Shown one piece after another: positions 1-11,690 of a stretch of DNA of 64,000 bases. A program made the position numbers and the translations under genes. Numbering within the stretch: the stretch's first letter is position 1; the number at the start of each line of letters is the position of its first letter. Below the pieces are notes generated by a model. The model had not been told where the DNA came from. It made no database searches and worked only from the letters and a program-made list of their open reading frames with translations. Source of the stretch: Pseudoscleropodium purum (lineage: Eukaryota; Streptophyta; Bryopsida; Hypnales; Brachytheciaceae); NCBI GenBank assembly GCA_963969395.1, contig OZ017796.1, forward strand, positions 10,356,501 through 10,420,500, written 5' to 3'.

Positions 1-734
1 ACAAGCCTCAAATGTCAAAGACTCATTTATTTACAATTCTGAATTAATAGAGATACGTAACGAACAAACTATCAAAGAAACTAATGGGAGGATAAATGTC
101 GAGTAGTAAACACAGAGATTCCTACAGGTATAGGACTAAGGTAGTTGATATTCTGTTGAAGTTATACAGTTATATTGTCGCTTCCAAATCAAAGTATGAA
201 GGAAACCAATAGGAAGAGCATATTCACCCACTGCCCTGAGAGAGCAAGCGAGTTTAGCATGGTAGTTTTGTAATTTTCCATTGTAGTAGAGAAGTGATTG
301 TCACATGCTTGTGTTGTGAGTTATGGATTCTTGTGGTGGGTAATGAGATTTTTGGCAAAGTACCTTGCTGATAGGTCTTGGGAACCTCCGCTGCAGAATA
401 TCCCGAGGCGAAGCATCTTCCGCGGAGGTGCCTGTGTGTTCTGAAAAAGATTTCGAGAAGTCTAAATTGTAATCCTCTGGTCAATGGTCGATCGATCCAT
501 GCATGGACCCTCTGCCGTGCTCGCTGCATAGAAAACCTGACGTTCAATCGAGATGAGCTAGCTGCGCTCCTAACGTGAAGCAAAATCCTCCAGTCCATGC
601 CAGGCCTCCAGTGTCCAATTCCGCAGTGAAGGAAACGAAGCGCAAGCTTTATCAGAACCACAGCGCTGACCACTGACTGCAGATATCGTCCAAAATCCGA
701 AGTCGGCGTTCAAAGTCAGTCACTGCTCAAATCC
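1..734. other. Upstream stretch, no gene recognised
   Basis: This stretch is less AT-rich than most intergenic DNA in the window, and it has open frames on both strands between about 250 and 670. The longest (minus strand, 254-673) opens with GTG rather than ATG and shows no family motif, so I do not call it a gene. It may hold distal promoter sequence for the small gene at 1039. Confidence 0.4.
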
Positions 735-893
735 AGACTGCTGGCAATGCTAACCCAGAGCTCGAATAATTCATCAACGCTCAGTTGACGTACTAAGTGA
801 GTCACTCACGAGATAAGCGTGCTCACATGTATCTAGACTGCTGGCAATGTTATCCTAGAGCTCGAATAATTCATGAACGCTCAAGACTTTGAC
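735..893 (+). repeat. 100-bp-spaced direct duplication in a promoter
   Basis: A block of about 55 bases beginning AGACTGCTGGCAATG at 735 recurs at 835 and keeps the core GAGCTCGAATAATTCAT. The second copy ends just upstream of a TATA box. Between the copies lies the palindrome GTGAGTCACTCAC (797-809), which contains TGAGTCA, a classical bZIP (GCN4/AP-1) site. The position next to a gene start suggests a duplicated regulatory module; that role is inference. Confidence 0.6.
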
Positions 894-895
894 GA

Positions 896-903
896 TATAA
901 ATA
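896..903 (+). promoter_or_regulatory. TATA box of the small secreted-protein gene
   Basis: TATAAATA lies about 135 bases before the ATG at 1039. With the usual spacing of about 30 bases to the start of transcription, the 5' leader would be near 105 bases. Confidence 0.6.
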
Positions 904-1038
904 ATTGAGCCTTTGATCCATCGATGCAAGCGAAGAGCATGTGATAAGCGCCGATTTCTAGTTTACAGGGTAAAAGACTGCTCGGTGATCGATTGCTCGG
1001 TCCTTGCTTGCCGGCATTGCTCCGACCGAGTTGTGGCT

Positions 1039-2367
1039 ATGGCGACGGGGAAGAAGGAGCTGACACTGCTGATGGTGGCTATGGCGGTGGTGGTGATGAC
1101 CTCAATGGGAGGAGGTGTTGCTGCTGCACCGAGCTTCCCGTTGAACTGCTCGTCGTTTGTGTTGGACGGACGGCCCGTGCCGTTGAAGTTCTGCTGCATG
1201 GAAGTGCAGGACCAGTTTTTGTTGAAGAAGTCTGTGGGGATTGGAGGCTACTGCAAGGCTGTGAAGGCAGTGGAACTCTACAACGGGCCTTTGGCGGGAA
1301 CGGAACTGGAATTGGCGTTGAGCATTCCGAGCAAGTGTGGTCTCAGCAACTATCACGCCAAGGGCTTCCAGTGTGCTGGTACGTCTGAGTGTACTCCTTC
1401 GTAATCCTCTGTACTTACAACCGAACGAGCATAGTGCGTACTAAACATGAAGTATTTGGATTCGCTCTTGTTGGCCACTGAAAGTTAGTGGATTCCAACG
1501 CACTTGAGAATACATTAACCCCTTAACGCCTCAATCCTTCTTTTTTTTTTGCACATTTTGGCTTATATCTTTTTACAAAAATATCATTTACTACAATTCA
1601 AGAAATTGATCATTAAGGAAGGTTTTCTCTTCAAGATTCAAGCATTAGATTGTAGATTGGATGAATGAAAAGTTTGCTAGTCTAAACAAAGCCTAGAAGT
1701 GCTCTGTTCATCGTTCAGAATATGGACGTCAGAGCGCTTTAGGGTTAATATTTGCAAGGACATTGTACGATAATTAAGTAAGTTATGAATTTTCAAACTT
1801 GTATTTTGTGTCTCTAGGTGTAACCGAAACGGAACACTAGGCTCTTGTACTAACTGACTAGGCTCTCATGTTTTTTGTGAAGTTTTTTGTCTGGTCCAAT
1901 ATAAGTTAGGTGTTACATTTGTGGGCAGGGATGATTGGATAAGGATGTACACAGTATAGTGATTCCCTTAAAGTTTGTAATTCTTCCTTCTGTGTGCACT
2001 CAAACTTCTATTTCATGAGCCTCTCCACACTGACATTTTAGAATATGCAGCACATTTGCGTCTGTCCCACAGTTTCATTGGTTGGGAGTTGTCCCACATA
2101 CTCTCAAAGTATGGGATGGTGAAAAATTAAAGTGGGGATCCCAAGTGGTCAATTAAAGTGGTTCGAGTGTACAATCATGCGCATTGCAATGATGTTTGGA
2201 CGTTCATATTGAGCTCTCATGTTTTCATTGCCATCGCCAATGCTGATTTGGTATGTAAGCATTGCTAGTACTTTCATTTCCAATGGTTGCATGCATAGGT
2301 ACTGAATTCACTTGACTTACCTTCTGGTGCATGTCGTGCAGGGCAAGTCATCCCCGGAGGCGTTTAG
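1039..2367 (+). CDS. Secreted cysteine-rich protein, lipid-transfer-protein-like
   Basis: Translation from the ATG at 1039 gives a hydrophobic signal peptide rich in Met, Val and Ala, ending near the AAA before PSFPLNCSS. The short mature domain has cysteines in the order C, CC, C, C, C. The segment LSIPSKCGLSNYH resembles the part of non-specific lipid transfer proteins around the seventh cysteine, followed by the last cysteine in FQCAG. The CXC pair typical of that family is missing, so it is divergent. A good donor (GTACGT) follows 1378, just after the last cysteine, which is where type I lipid-transfer genes often carry an intron. With the acceptor at 2340-2341 the second exon (2342-2367) adds only eight or so residues. 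Read without splicing, the frame stops at 1404. Another frame at 2342-2407 reads GKSSPEAFSKCVERIAAGDK then S and stop, and looks protein-like, so the 3' gene structure is uncertain. The likely role is lipid binding at the cell surface. Confidence 0.55.
1515..1748 (+). mobile_element. TTAA-flanked MITE, family A, copy 1
   Basis: A 226 bp element lies between two TTAA tetranucleotides (1515-1518 and 1745-1748). Its left end reads CCCCTTAACGCCTCAATCC and its right end, reversed, CCCTAAAGCGCTCTGACGTC, forming imperfect inverted repeats. It is closely related along its length to copies at 27501 and 29342. It sits inside the inferred intron of the small secreted-protein gene. TTAA duplication and CCC ends suggest a piggyBac-type non-autonomous element. 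Confidence 0.75.
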
Positions 2368-2407
2368 CAAGTGCGTGGAACGGATTGCAGCCGGTGACAA
2401 GAGTTAG

Positions 2408-5400
2408 AACTTCATATCTACAGACACCATGCTTTGAACACTTGCGATTTTAGTGTAACTATGGATGTGGGCAAGCTGGTTCAGTTCATATACTACTGCA
2501 GTTGAATTGGCTTCTACCAATGTTCACAATCGGTGATTGATCTCAAGTGTACAAGTGGCAGGGTGATCTCACTCTCAAAGTAATTAATGTTTATATATAT
2601 GCTCCAAATTTGATCTTGTGTACTGCAATGTTCTGTCCAGGATCCATGTAATTCCTACATTACTTTGCTTTTGGAGCTCCCACACTCTCACAGGGAAGAA
2701 ATGGTCACTTTGGAATCTTGAAAAGTTTTGAGAATGGAACAATACTCAAAGAAATGAAAACTCTAGATAACCCTTACATTAGGATTTGAAACATTGATTT
2801 CTCATCTTCATGACTGTAGAGTAGGTTATCTTGAGCTCTTAGGCCAAACTTCCATGTGGAGTTAGAATCAGAACGCCATTTTCAAGTTTTTATGAAATTG
2901 GATTTGTTTTTGTTGATTTCCATGTTCACAAGTAGGAAGAAACTACATTATAGGAGTCACTTCAAATGACTTGTTGTCAAACTAAATGCAACCCCAAAAC
3001 CTCAAATTCAATATTAAAATGAGTTAAAATTATATACTATTTGAAGGTTTGACAATGTGTTATGTTTTTACATCTATCATAAGCATTTGTCAATATTTGT
3101 TCATAACTATAAAAAATTCATTACTTTGTTATATACTAATTATATACTTTTAATGCATTAATAAAATTTTGGCTTGATTCAAAAGTATTTATTCAAAATA
3201 ACTCCAACTTTTGGTATTAAATGATTGTTGTGACATCTTATTAAATCACATCTATGATACCAAAAAATGTATTGTATAAATGCCCTTACAAACAAATATC
3301 TTCAAATCTATTCAAATTGGATGCAACAACATTTCAAAAGGCAACCTTTAGATCATCTACGATTTTATAAACCATTCAATTCCAACTAATGAGATGATAG
3401 TTATGGGACCAAGGTTTATTTTGTGGGCAATGAAGGTTAAAAAACCTGTAGTATAATTAATTTTGAACTCAATTTTTAAAATTTTAAAATAAAAACAAAA
3501 ACAAGTGATAAATACTGCTTACTAGAATATTCTTACCTTTTGAATTTACAATTCTCAATTTCTTCTCAAAGTTATTTGCAATTTAGCTCTTAACAAGTAT
3601 CAAACAAAACTAATCTTCAAATTTAGGCTCCTCGACCTTGTGATTGGTAGAAATTTTTTCTCTAAAAATCTGAACAGATATACTTGAACAAATATGGCAT
3701 CTCTTGACCTAGCAAGTAGCCCAAGTGAGAATAAAAAACTCCTTGAAGTAGAATATGGGGCTCATTCTTTGTCCAAGATTTGTATAGTCATTGCATGTGG
3801 AATTAATCAATGAACAATGCTTTGACTTTGCATCCTAAATATGGTGTTTGACAAGCTTGTTGACTACAAAAGTGGTTTTAGTAGGTTGAAACATTAAAAA
3901 ATAAATAAAGTAACTTTTGCCAAAGATTCAATTGAAACCAAGCTCAAGGGGCTAAGTCTATTTGTTAAAGATTAGCTAAAGCCCCTATAGTTGAATTTAT
4001 CAAAGAAAAAATAGAATTATAAAATTGAGCCTTACTTTACCTCGATAGAAGTATCAAAAAATAATTTTGAGCCTCAAAATATCACATGATTTTTTGGATT
4101 AAAGCAATTTTTTAAAATTATAATTTAACTATTAAGAATCCTTAAAACCAAATTGTGATTTTGGTGATTTTGGTCAATTTTTTTAGTTTGACTTTTTCAC
4201 TTTTTTGTGCTTGCAAATTAAATTTTAATTGCATAGTTTTGTTGCAAATCTGGAATGTAATTTGTGCCTATATGTGAGTTTGGATTCATTTTCAATTAAT
4301 CATTAAGTGAATATATTATAAAAATTCAAATTTTATATTTATTAAAGGACTACATTAAGAATGACATTTAGTGTCTACAACAATGACTACAATTTCTAAC
4401 ACTAAATGTCAACAATCCTCTTAGTGTTACCAACACTAAATGTCAACAAGCACTATTTATCAAATATCATAATTCTTAGTAGTGTTTTTGTTAATAGCTA
4501 GTGTACTAAATGTTAAGAATTGATTTCCACTAATGTTAGTAACAATAATTGTCAACTTCATTACTATTTGTCAATTACATGAGAATTAGAATGATATATA
4601 ATAGCACAATTAATACTAATTACAACATGATATCACATATCATTATTATTTAATGTAATGAAGAGATGTCACTTTATAGTTTTTTGGACCGTTGAGGCTA
4701 TAGCACTTCAATTGCTTCTTGAGGGCAATGGTAAAAGAATTTAGGTTTTAGGCCATAAAAATTAGGTTTTGAATTTATATATATTTTTTCATACTTTATA
4801 TTTCTTTATTGCAAAAAATAGACCATTTGGTTTTTAGAACAAGTCTTTGGGGAAATTTTGGTGAATTCATGAATATTTCTCAATGTTAATTTTTTCTTTA
4901 TAATTTTAGAACTTGAGAAATGCAAGTAGGGTTGTCGAAATGGTATGTCCAAGGGAAATTTTTATTCAAAAATTGAACATCTAAATGCAACAGATGCAAT
5001 GTCCTAAAAGCTATTGGAAGGCAAATAGGGTAGACAAAGAGGACACAGTGGACACTCAATTGTCCTCCACATTTAGGCCATCCAATCACACGGACACAAT
5101 GCAGTCATCGAATGAAGCCTATCAAATCTGGTAGACAACCTAGTAGATGCTCTCACGCGGATTCTAGCAAATTCTGATGGTCGTGGTAGACAAGGTAGAT
5201 GGCATGGATGGACAGATAAAAATGATTTTTCCACCATCAAACATTGGAGACCTCATGTCCGTGGACATCCAAGTGAACGTCCTAGTAATCCTAAATGCAA
5301 AGGGTATAAATCTTCCACAAAGTAGATTGAAGTTTAGATTTTGGAAGTGATAGCTTTCAACCTAAGAATCTACATCAATCAAGTTTAAATATGCAAACTA

Positions 5401-8400
5401 AATTTCATATATTCAAATATTAATATTTCTTGAGTTTTGAAGTTGAGATACACTTAGTGATCCACAAGGAAAAACAAAATAATTTGTCGTTTGATTGCAT
5501 AGATCATCCAAAAACTTATCCTAGTACTTTTTTCATCTACATTGTTGATTATAAAACCAATCTTTTCTTTTGCCTTGAAGGGACTCAAAATGCAAAGGAT
5601 TTTTAGGGGCAGTAAGCAATGGCTATTGAATCATTTTTGGATACCAACCAAAAAGTTTTTTTTTTTTTTAAATCTCATGTTATTAAAAATATTAGAAAAC
5701 ATTAGATACAAAGAATTTAACATTTGTCTAAATATATGAGTTGTACTAAATATTTTACAAAAATCTACATATAGAAGAATGTCAAAGCCAAAAATATTCA
5801 TAGGCATCTATATTTGGTCTAGGCCAATCATATACAAATGAAGATATGTTTAAGTTGACTACATGTCAATATATTTGTAAAATTCCTAGTAAAATTCTCA
5901 TGATGACATTGGCATTAGGATGAAGAAATATGTTATCAAGTGACCAGAGAAAGTGTGTAGATTGCCTTTTGAACAGATAGTGATAAACCATCTACAATCC
6001 ATGTGAAAACATGAGTAACTAAGTATTTCTTGTATTTCTTTTACACATGGCATGTCGTCATTGGATGAAAATCATTCACATCAATACACCCCAATACACC
6101 CATGTACACCCAACCATTTCTAAAACCAAACTAAATTACCACCTAAACTTCCATCAACATTACCTTCTTTGCAAACAAACATTAGAAATAGCTCTAGCAA
6201 ACCATTAAATAATTCAATATTTGGAACTTGAATACATATGGTAGCACCTACTACCACATGTGCACAAAGACCATCCCAGCTCTAAAAAACCTAATTCTCT
6301 ACATTCCAATTGCTCACCTGAGAGTTTTTTGTGGATTCATTACATCAATACCATTGACAAAGTTCAAACAAAGAGAAGTAAAAGATCCATTTCCATGAGC
6401 TCTTAACCATAACATCACATGAGATTCACACAAACTTACTCACCAAAGTAACCCTACATCATAATTCAATTCATCCAAACAACTTCATAACAAAAACTAA
6501 ACCAAAGTGTGGAACAAATATCATTTGCTAAATCCTAAAGGAATTATTAACTGCGATATTATGAATATGCAATTCTCAAAACCCTACATTATTGTAGAAA
6601 GATTGGAATACCTTCCAATTTATACAGAAAACTTCACAGCCTACCTCTTGTCATAGTAGAAATCATACCAAAGTAGGGAACAAATCACTTAGAGGTCTAG
6701 CAGCGATTACGCAATCTGTTCAAAAACACACAACCTTTGTACTAAACCCTAAAGGAACACCATCAACAAAGCCTGGCCTTGAATTAGCAAATTGGTGAAT
6801 GAACCTAGAATAGAACTTGCTGAACTTTCTTCTGCAACTACACTTTGCGCTACTATATACAATTCAAGCTCTTCATCTAATTTTCTATAGAAGTACATGT
6901 CTGATATAGCTCTACTAAGCTCTATTGTACACAATTCAAGGTCTTGGTTGGAATTTTTGGTAAAGGTCCAATACAAGTGTGTTGGGCTATAGAATCCTAC
7001 TTTCGTGACCCTCCTCCACAATAACCCTAACCTTTGATCAACAACTGGATTTTTCTGGTTCCACACTCATTAACGGCTTTAGTTTTTTGGAATGATCGAT
7101 AGGGGGTATCGGTGGTTTTGAATTTTATCTCCGCCATCAACAGCTTGGATTGCACAACAACATTTTTGTTAAATTGAAATCAATAGCAAGGGAGGAGGTC
7201 AATGTTTTTTCTAAATAGATCAATGGATACTAATTTTTCTGTTAAGGAAGGGGGTTGGGCACGGTTGCCTACCTCTTTTCAATAGATAGTGTATATAGCA
7301 TGCATATGATTGAAAATATTGGGTCTTAAAAAAATTCATGGAGTTTTAATGTAATTATGTGTATTTTCTATATCTATTAGTAAATCCAATATACTATTTA
7401 AATGTTTTTGTGAGTAGTAATTGCTTCTTATATAAGAGACCTATCAACATTAAACTATTGCATCTAATTTTTGTAACATAAATATTAAAATAGGGTTTGA
7501 AAAAGTGAAAAATATCACTGTATTCCAATAATTTAGTGTGTAGAAGCAAAATCTAATCATTTGGGTATTTGGTAGCTCATAACTATTTTTAAACTTATCA
7601 GTTTGTAGTTGAAATTTTGGCTATGTAGGCCACTCTTTTGATGCCATACTCAAGGTACAATATGACTATTTGTGCAAATTTGTAGTTATTGTGGAACTAA
7701 TAGAGTGACAACTGAATTGAAACACAAATGGAATGGCATGCTAATATTGGATGATTTACAACCTTGTAGATTGTATATTCAAAACTTAGAAGTGCTTGGA
7801 GAATATCTTTCAAATTTTCCTAAGAGCAAAGAAAAAAGAGCAATGATTTCTAAATCAATTTCTAACCCATCCAAGCATCCAAGATTTGAGACAAAATATT
7901 ATATGGTCTTTGAGTCCTAAAATGTTGTGATTTATACAATATACTATTTAAAAATTTGAATGTATGTAGAAGATGTGCTCTTACAATTCTCATAGTTATA
8001 TATGCATTTGTAACAAATATATAAGAATTTACCCCCTCATTCAAAATCTCTCAAAAAAATTGTTTTAAAGATTACACGACAAGGGATCTAATCAATTTGA
8101 AGACATCGTTTTATAGTCATGATGTAAAGACATTGTAGTTTGCAACTCTCATGATTATAGTGAAAAGATAGGAAGACATTGCTCCCAAGTTGCATTAGAG
8201 CCATTTTGTATATCCCTTCAACTTCATTTCAGCTTTAAATAGTCACCTATACCACTAAAAATTCCACAATATTTCAATTCTAAACCAATGAAAATTGAAG
8301 AATTTAAATTAATATATTGATTTTTTTAATTCTTTCAAATTTTAAACCATAATATTAAATGATTATAAAATTTAAAATATGAAAAAAAAAATTGAATTTG

Positions 8401-9182
8401 AGGATACCTAGACTTTCATTGTGGAAGAGTATATGACAAATCATTTAAAGAAACTAATGCTAGACATGTAATACATTAATATATAATAATTGACTATATT
8501 TTTACAAAAACACTTCCAAACTACCATTTTGTACCAAATTTTAGGGGGAAAAAGTTTTATACACATACAACCACAGGTACTTGTAGTAATAGCATTTGAA
8601 TTGACAAGATATCCTTTTGGGGGCTTGCAAAAAACACGGCAACTACACTTTACAAGGTTACATTTGTATGAAAAAAATGTTCAAGACTATTGTGCTTTTC
8701 TAAGTTCATTCTTCAAGGCAAGTTGACTACATGCTTGAAAATGTTCAGATCATTTGGAATTGTAAACAACATATAGGAAAAAAATAGTAAGTAAAAAAAA
8801 GTAGAGAATGATTTGAAATACTAAATTATTGAGAATTTAGTTATGAAATTGAAATATGTCAATTCCAATTGTGAATTTTTATTTACCCACCCTTGGTAAA
8901 TAATAGAACACAACCAGTTATTTTTTAATTCATGAATTTCTTAATTTAAGTTGGGTGTCTAGGCATTGGTCCACTATGCTTTCCAAGCAATAGATCTTTT
9001 TAGAGTACCTAAGTGTACTCAAATGTGCAAAAACAACCAAAAAGTATATAAGTCAAATGTGAATATTAAAGTAGTTTGCCAAATGAACTAGATCACTATG
9101 ATTTTTTATGTGAGATAAGACAGACCAAAACTAATAATTCAAGCTTACATTAAATTTCCTTCCCTTTCTAAAAATGTAAAAT
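2408..9182. other. AT-rich intergenic DNA, no gene
   Basis: About 6.8 kb of strongly AT-rich sequence. Open frames are short, lack ATG context or homology that I recognise, and occur on both strands. A slightly more GC-balanced patch at about 5090-5290 may be a decayed element, but I see no domain in it. A cluster of short repeats at 4355-4560 is listed separately. Confidence 0.6.
4355..4560. repeat. Cluster of short direct and inverted repeats
   Basis: The word AACACTAAATGTCAACAA occurs twice in direct orientation within about 50 bases (near 4400 and 4430). The related inverted form GACATTTAGTG is near 4363, and further degenerate copies lie to about 4560. The unit could be subterminal repeat debris of a DNA transposon; no clean termini are visible. 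Confidence 0.45.
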
Positions 9183-9740
9183 TTGACCCTAGGTGATTCT
9201 CCTAGCCAAAGTTATGGGCAGATGAAGTTTTGATTGCTACTTTGTTCATTAAACTTCATCCATGCTTTTGCCTTAGTTTCCTATTTCAATTTCATTTGAA
9301 AATTTATCAAAGTATTTAAAATAACGAACTCTATGGTAAGCTCAAGTTTGGCTTCTACTAGTTATTTTCTTTAATTTTTCATCCAAATTTGGCCTATTAT
9401 TTCATCCTTCTATAACTATTGGATTTTTAGGTATTTTTTTGAGATTGAAGTAGTTTTGGACTCCTCTAAGTTTCTTCTATCAAATACTAATTCTAAGTTT
9501 CTACTTGGTAGTCTTCAAAAGATTCTAATCAACTTCCTACTTGATTTTTAAGATTAGAAACTTCATTTGTTGATTTACTATATTAAAACTTTGAAATTTG
9601 TTTTTTTGTAGATTATAAGATTAAATATCCATATTACTAAAGAACTTTAGATTTAAACATTCCTAGTGAAAGTTATGAGTGGATAAAGTTTTATCTCTAA
9701 TTGATATTTCAAAACTTCATCCGCTATTTTCTATCAATCT
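9183..9740. repeat. Diverged direct repeat with hairpin core
   Basis: A segment near 9200-9270 (CCTAG, AAAGTTATG, then GATGAAGTTTT and AAACTTCATCC as hairpin arms) is repeated in diverged form near 9658-9730. The spacing is about 460 bases. Each copy could form a small stem. No coding potential is evident. Confidence 0.35.
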
Positions 9741-11378
9741 ATAATTTAAAATCTACTTTTATTTTCATTTCTAACTTTTATATTTTTAACCCTATATAAA
9801 CTTTCCTTATGAATGAAAATTCCTAAGTTTCATCCATTTTGGATTCTAAACTTCATCTTTCTAACTTCTTCGTTTTAACTCTGAATTGGGTCTACTTTAG
9901 GTTTTCGGAAAGCTCTAGATCTTTTTTACAGGATTCTAAGCTTAAATCCAAAATGACTCTAAGTCTAAATATTTTGACTTACTTCTAAGCCTCGGCCTTA
10001 ATTAAAACTTACTAATTGAGATATTTTGAAAAGGAAAAGGAGATTTTAGTGACATATCTTAGCATCAACTTCCCTCATGGTCCCGTCATCCCATACTTCA
10101 AGATAAGTGGTGTCAGGTGGTCCGTTGAGCTCCATTTTGGGAAATTTGAGGTTTTTGCATAACACTAATTTGATGAATATACAATTTTGAGTGAAACTTC
10201 ACTCTATATTCTAATTTCTATTTTTTCCTATGTCTATTTATTTATTTATTAGCTACTATTTTCCTATAGTCTCAACCTAACTTAAATATCTATAAGATAC
10301 TATTATTGACTTTATCATGAGATTTTTTAGCATAATCTAGAACTTTACACAAGTGACTTGCAATGATATCAATATAGCATCTATCTTGTCTTAGGCTTTA
10401 AATATGCTTGTTGGTCTTTGCATTAGATTTTTAGTCTATTCTAGAACTATGCACATTTGATGATGTTGGGATTTTTGTTTGGAGAATCTAATTCGTCCTA
10501 TCATTTTGTTTCTATTTTAATATCTAATTTTGGTCTAAGATATTTTTCTCACTTCTTAATGCCTCTTCCTTCTTCCCTTCCCCTATTAAACATCTTCATT
10601 GCGCTTTGCAAACTTCTCATCTCTACTCTTAACTTTTGGTTGCGACTCTATTTGGACTTGAGTTTGTTTGTAGCAAGAAATTCCATGCTCTATGGTTTGT
10701 GTTTCCTCTCATTTCAAGCAAAAAGATTTTTACTCTAATGAGAGCACTCAACCTTCTTCTTAACTTATTTCTTCTTACTCTCTAGATACTCATTCTTTGC
10801 CCTTGACTCATCCTTCTCTCTCCACCTTTTGTCTCTTCTCTCCCTCCTTCTTTGTCTTTTTCTACTCTTCCTCCACTCTTCGGCTCTTCTCATTCTAATT
10901 CAATTAAAATATTGAAGAAAAACAAACTTTTAGACCCTTCTCCCCAACTGATTCCCACTTTGCCCCCTTCCCTGAATGCAACCTCTCCTTCACTTCCCCA
11001 ACACCTTCTTCTTTTTCTCAATTTCCTCCCTTTTTCCTTATTCTCCTCTTTATTCCCTCAATCTCTTTGCTCTCTATCTTTTCACTCTCTCCCCTCTACT
11101 CGCTTTCTCTCTCCACTCATTCTTTGGCCCTTCAAGTTCACTTGTTTTTTTTTGCTCTATCCTTTTGGACAAAGACTATGGCAACAACTTTGCATTGACT
11201 TTAGCTTCTAGAATTTTAGTTTCCAAATTTTATCTACAACCCTATTCACATTGTACAATGATGGATGTGGACCGGTGTTGTGTTCCCCAAAGTTTAAGTT
11301 TATCTTCTTGCATTTGTTCCAATAATTGCTCGACTCTCTCCGTGATGCATTGACTTTGGCTTGCTTGGTCAAAAGAAG
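9741..11378. other. Pyrimidine-rich low-complexity tract and flanks
   Basis: From about 10740 to 11160 the plus strand is dominated by C and T. This produces overlapping open frames rich in Leu, Ser, Phe and Pro (10852-11211 and 10976-11353). They arise from composition and I do not regard them as genes. A TGGTGTCAGG word at 10108 weakly resembles a retrotransposon primer-binding site but has no supporting LTRs. Confidence 0.45.
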
Positions 11379-11690
11379 GTCCAACTAGTCGAACCCCTTG
11401 TGTAGGTTGGCTCGCTTTATTAAGGGGGGGTCCAACTAGTTGGACCTCTTTTTTGGTTTGTTTTTTCCTTTTTTATAATTAAAAATAAATAAAATTCCTC
11501 GTCAAAGGGAGAAGGGTCCAATTGGTTGGACCCCTTCTCTAGCTTTTTTTAAATTTATTTGTTTTTTTAAACTTTAATTTCTTTTTTAATTTAAAAAAAA
11601 ATTCCTCATCAAAAGAAGGGGTCCAATTATTCTTAAGGAAGGGGGTTCAATTGGTCAAAGGAAGGGGGTCCAAGTGGTCTGACTGAGATA
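11379..11690. repeat. Cluster of GGTCCAA palindromes
   Basis: Several palindromes share the word GGTCCAA. The 18-base GGTCCAACTAGTTGGACC is perfect at 11429-11446, with an imperfect copy near 11379-11395. At 11510-11538 the arms AGAAGGGTCCAA and TTGGACCCCTTCT form a near-perfect hairpin. Half-site copies follow near 11617-11690. The spacing and variation look like repeated hairpin units, not a single element. Confidence 0.6.

Noticed and set aside
254..673. Minus-strand frame of 139 codons near the left edge
   Set aside because: It opens with GTG rather than ATG, has no recognisable motif, and overlaps other frames in GC-balanced non-coding sequence.
10108..10120. Primer-binding-site-like TGGTGTCAGGTGG
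   Set aside because: It matches the usual TGGTATCAGAGC only partly, and no LTR pair or polyprotein fragment lies around it.
10457..11353. Frames rich in Leu, Phe, Ser and Pro
   Set aside because: They follow from a CT-rich low-complexity tract and overlap in different frames; no conserved domain is visible.
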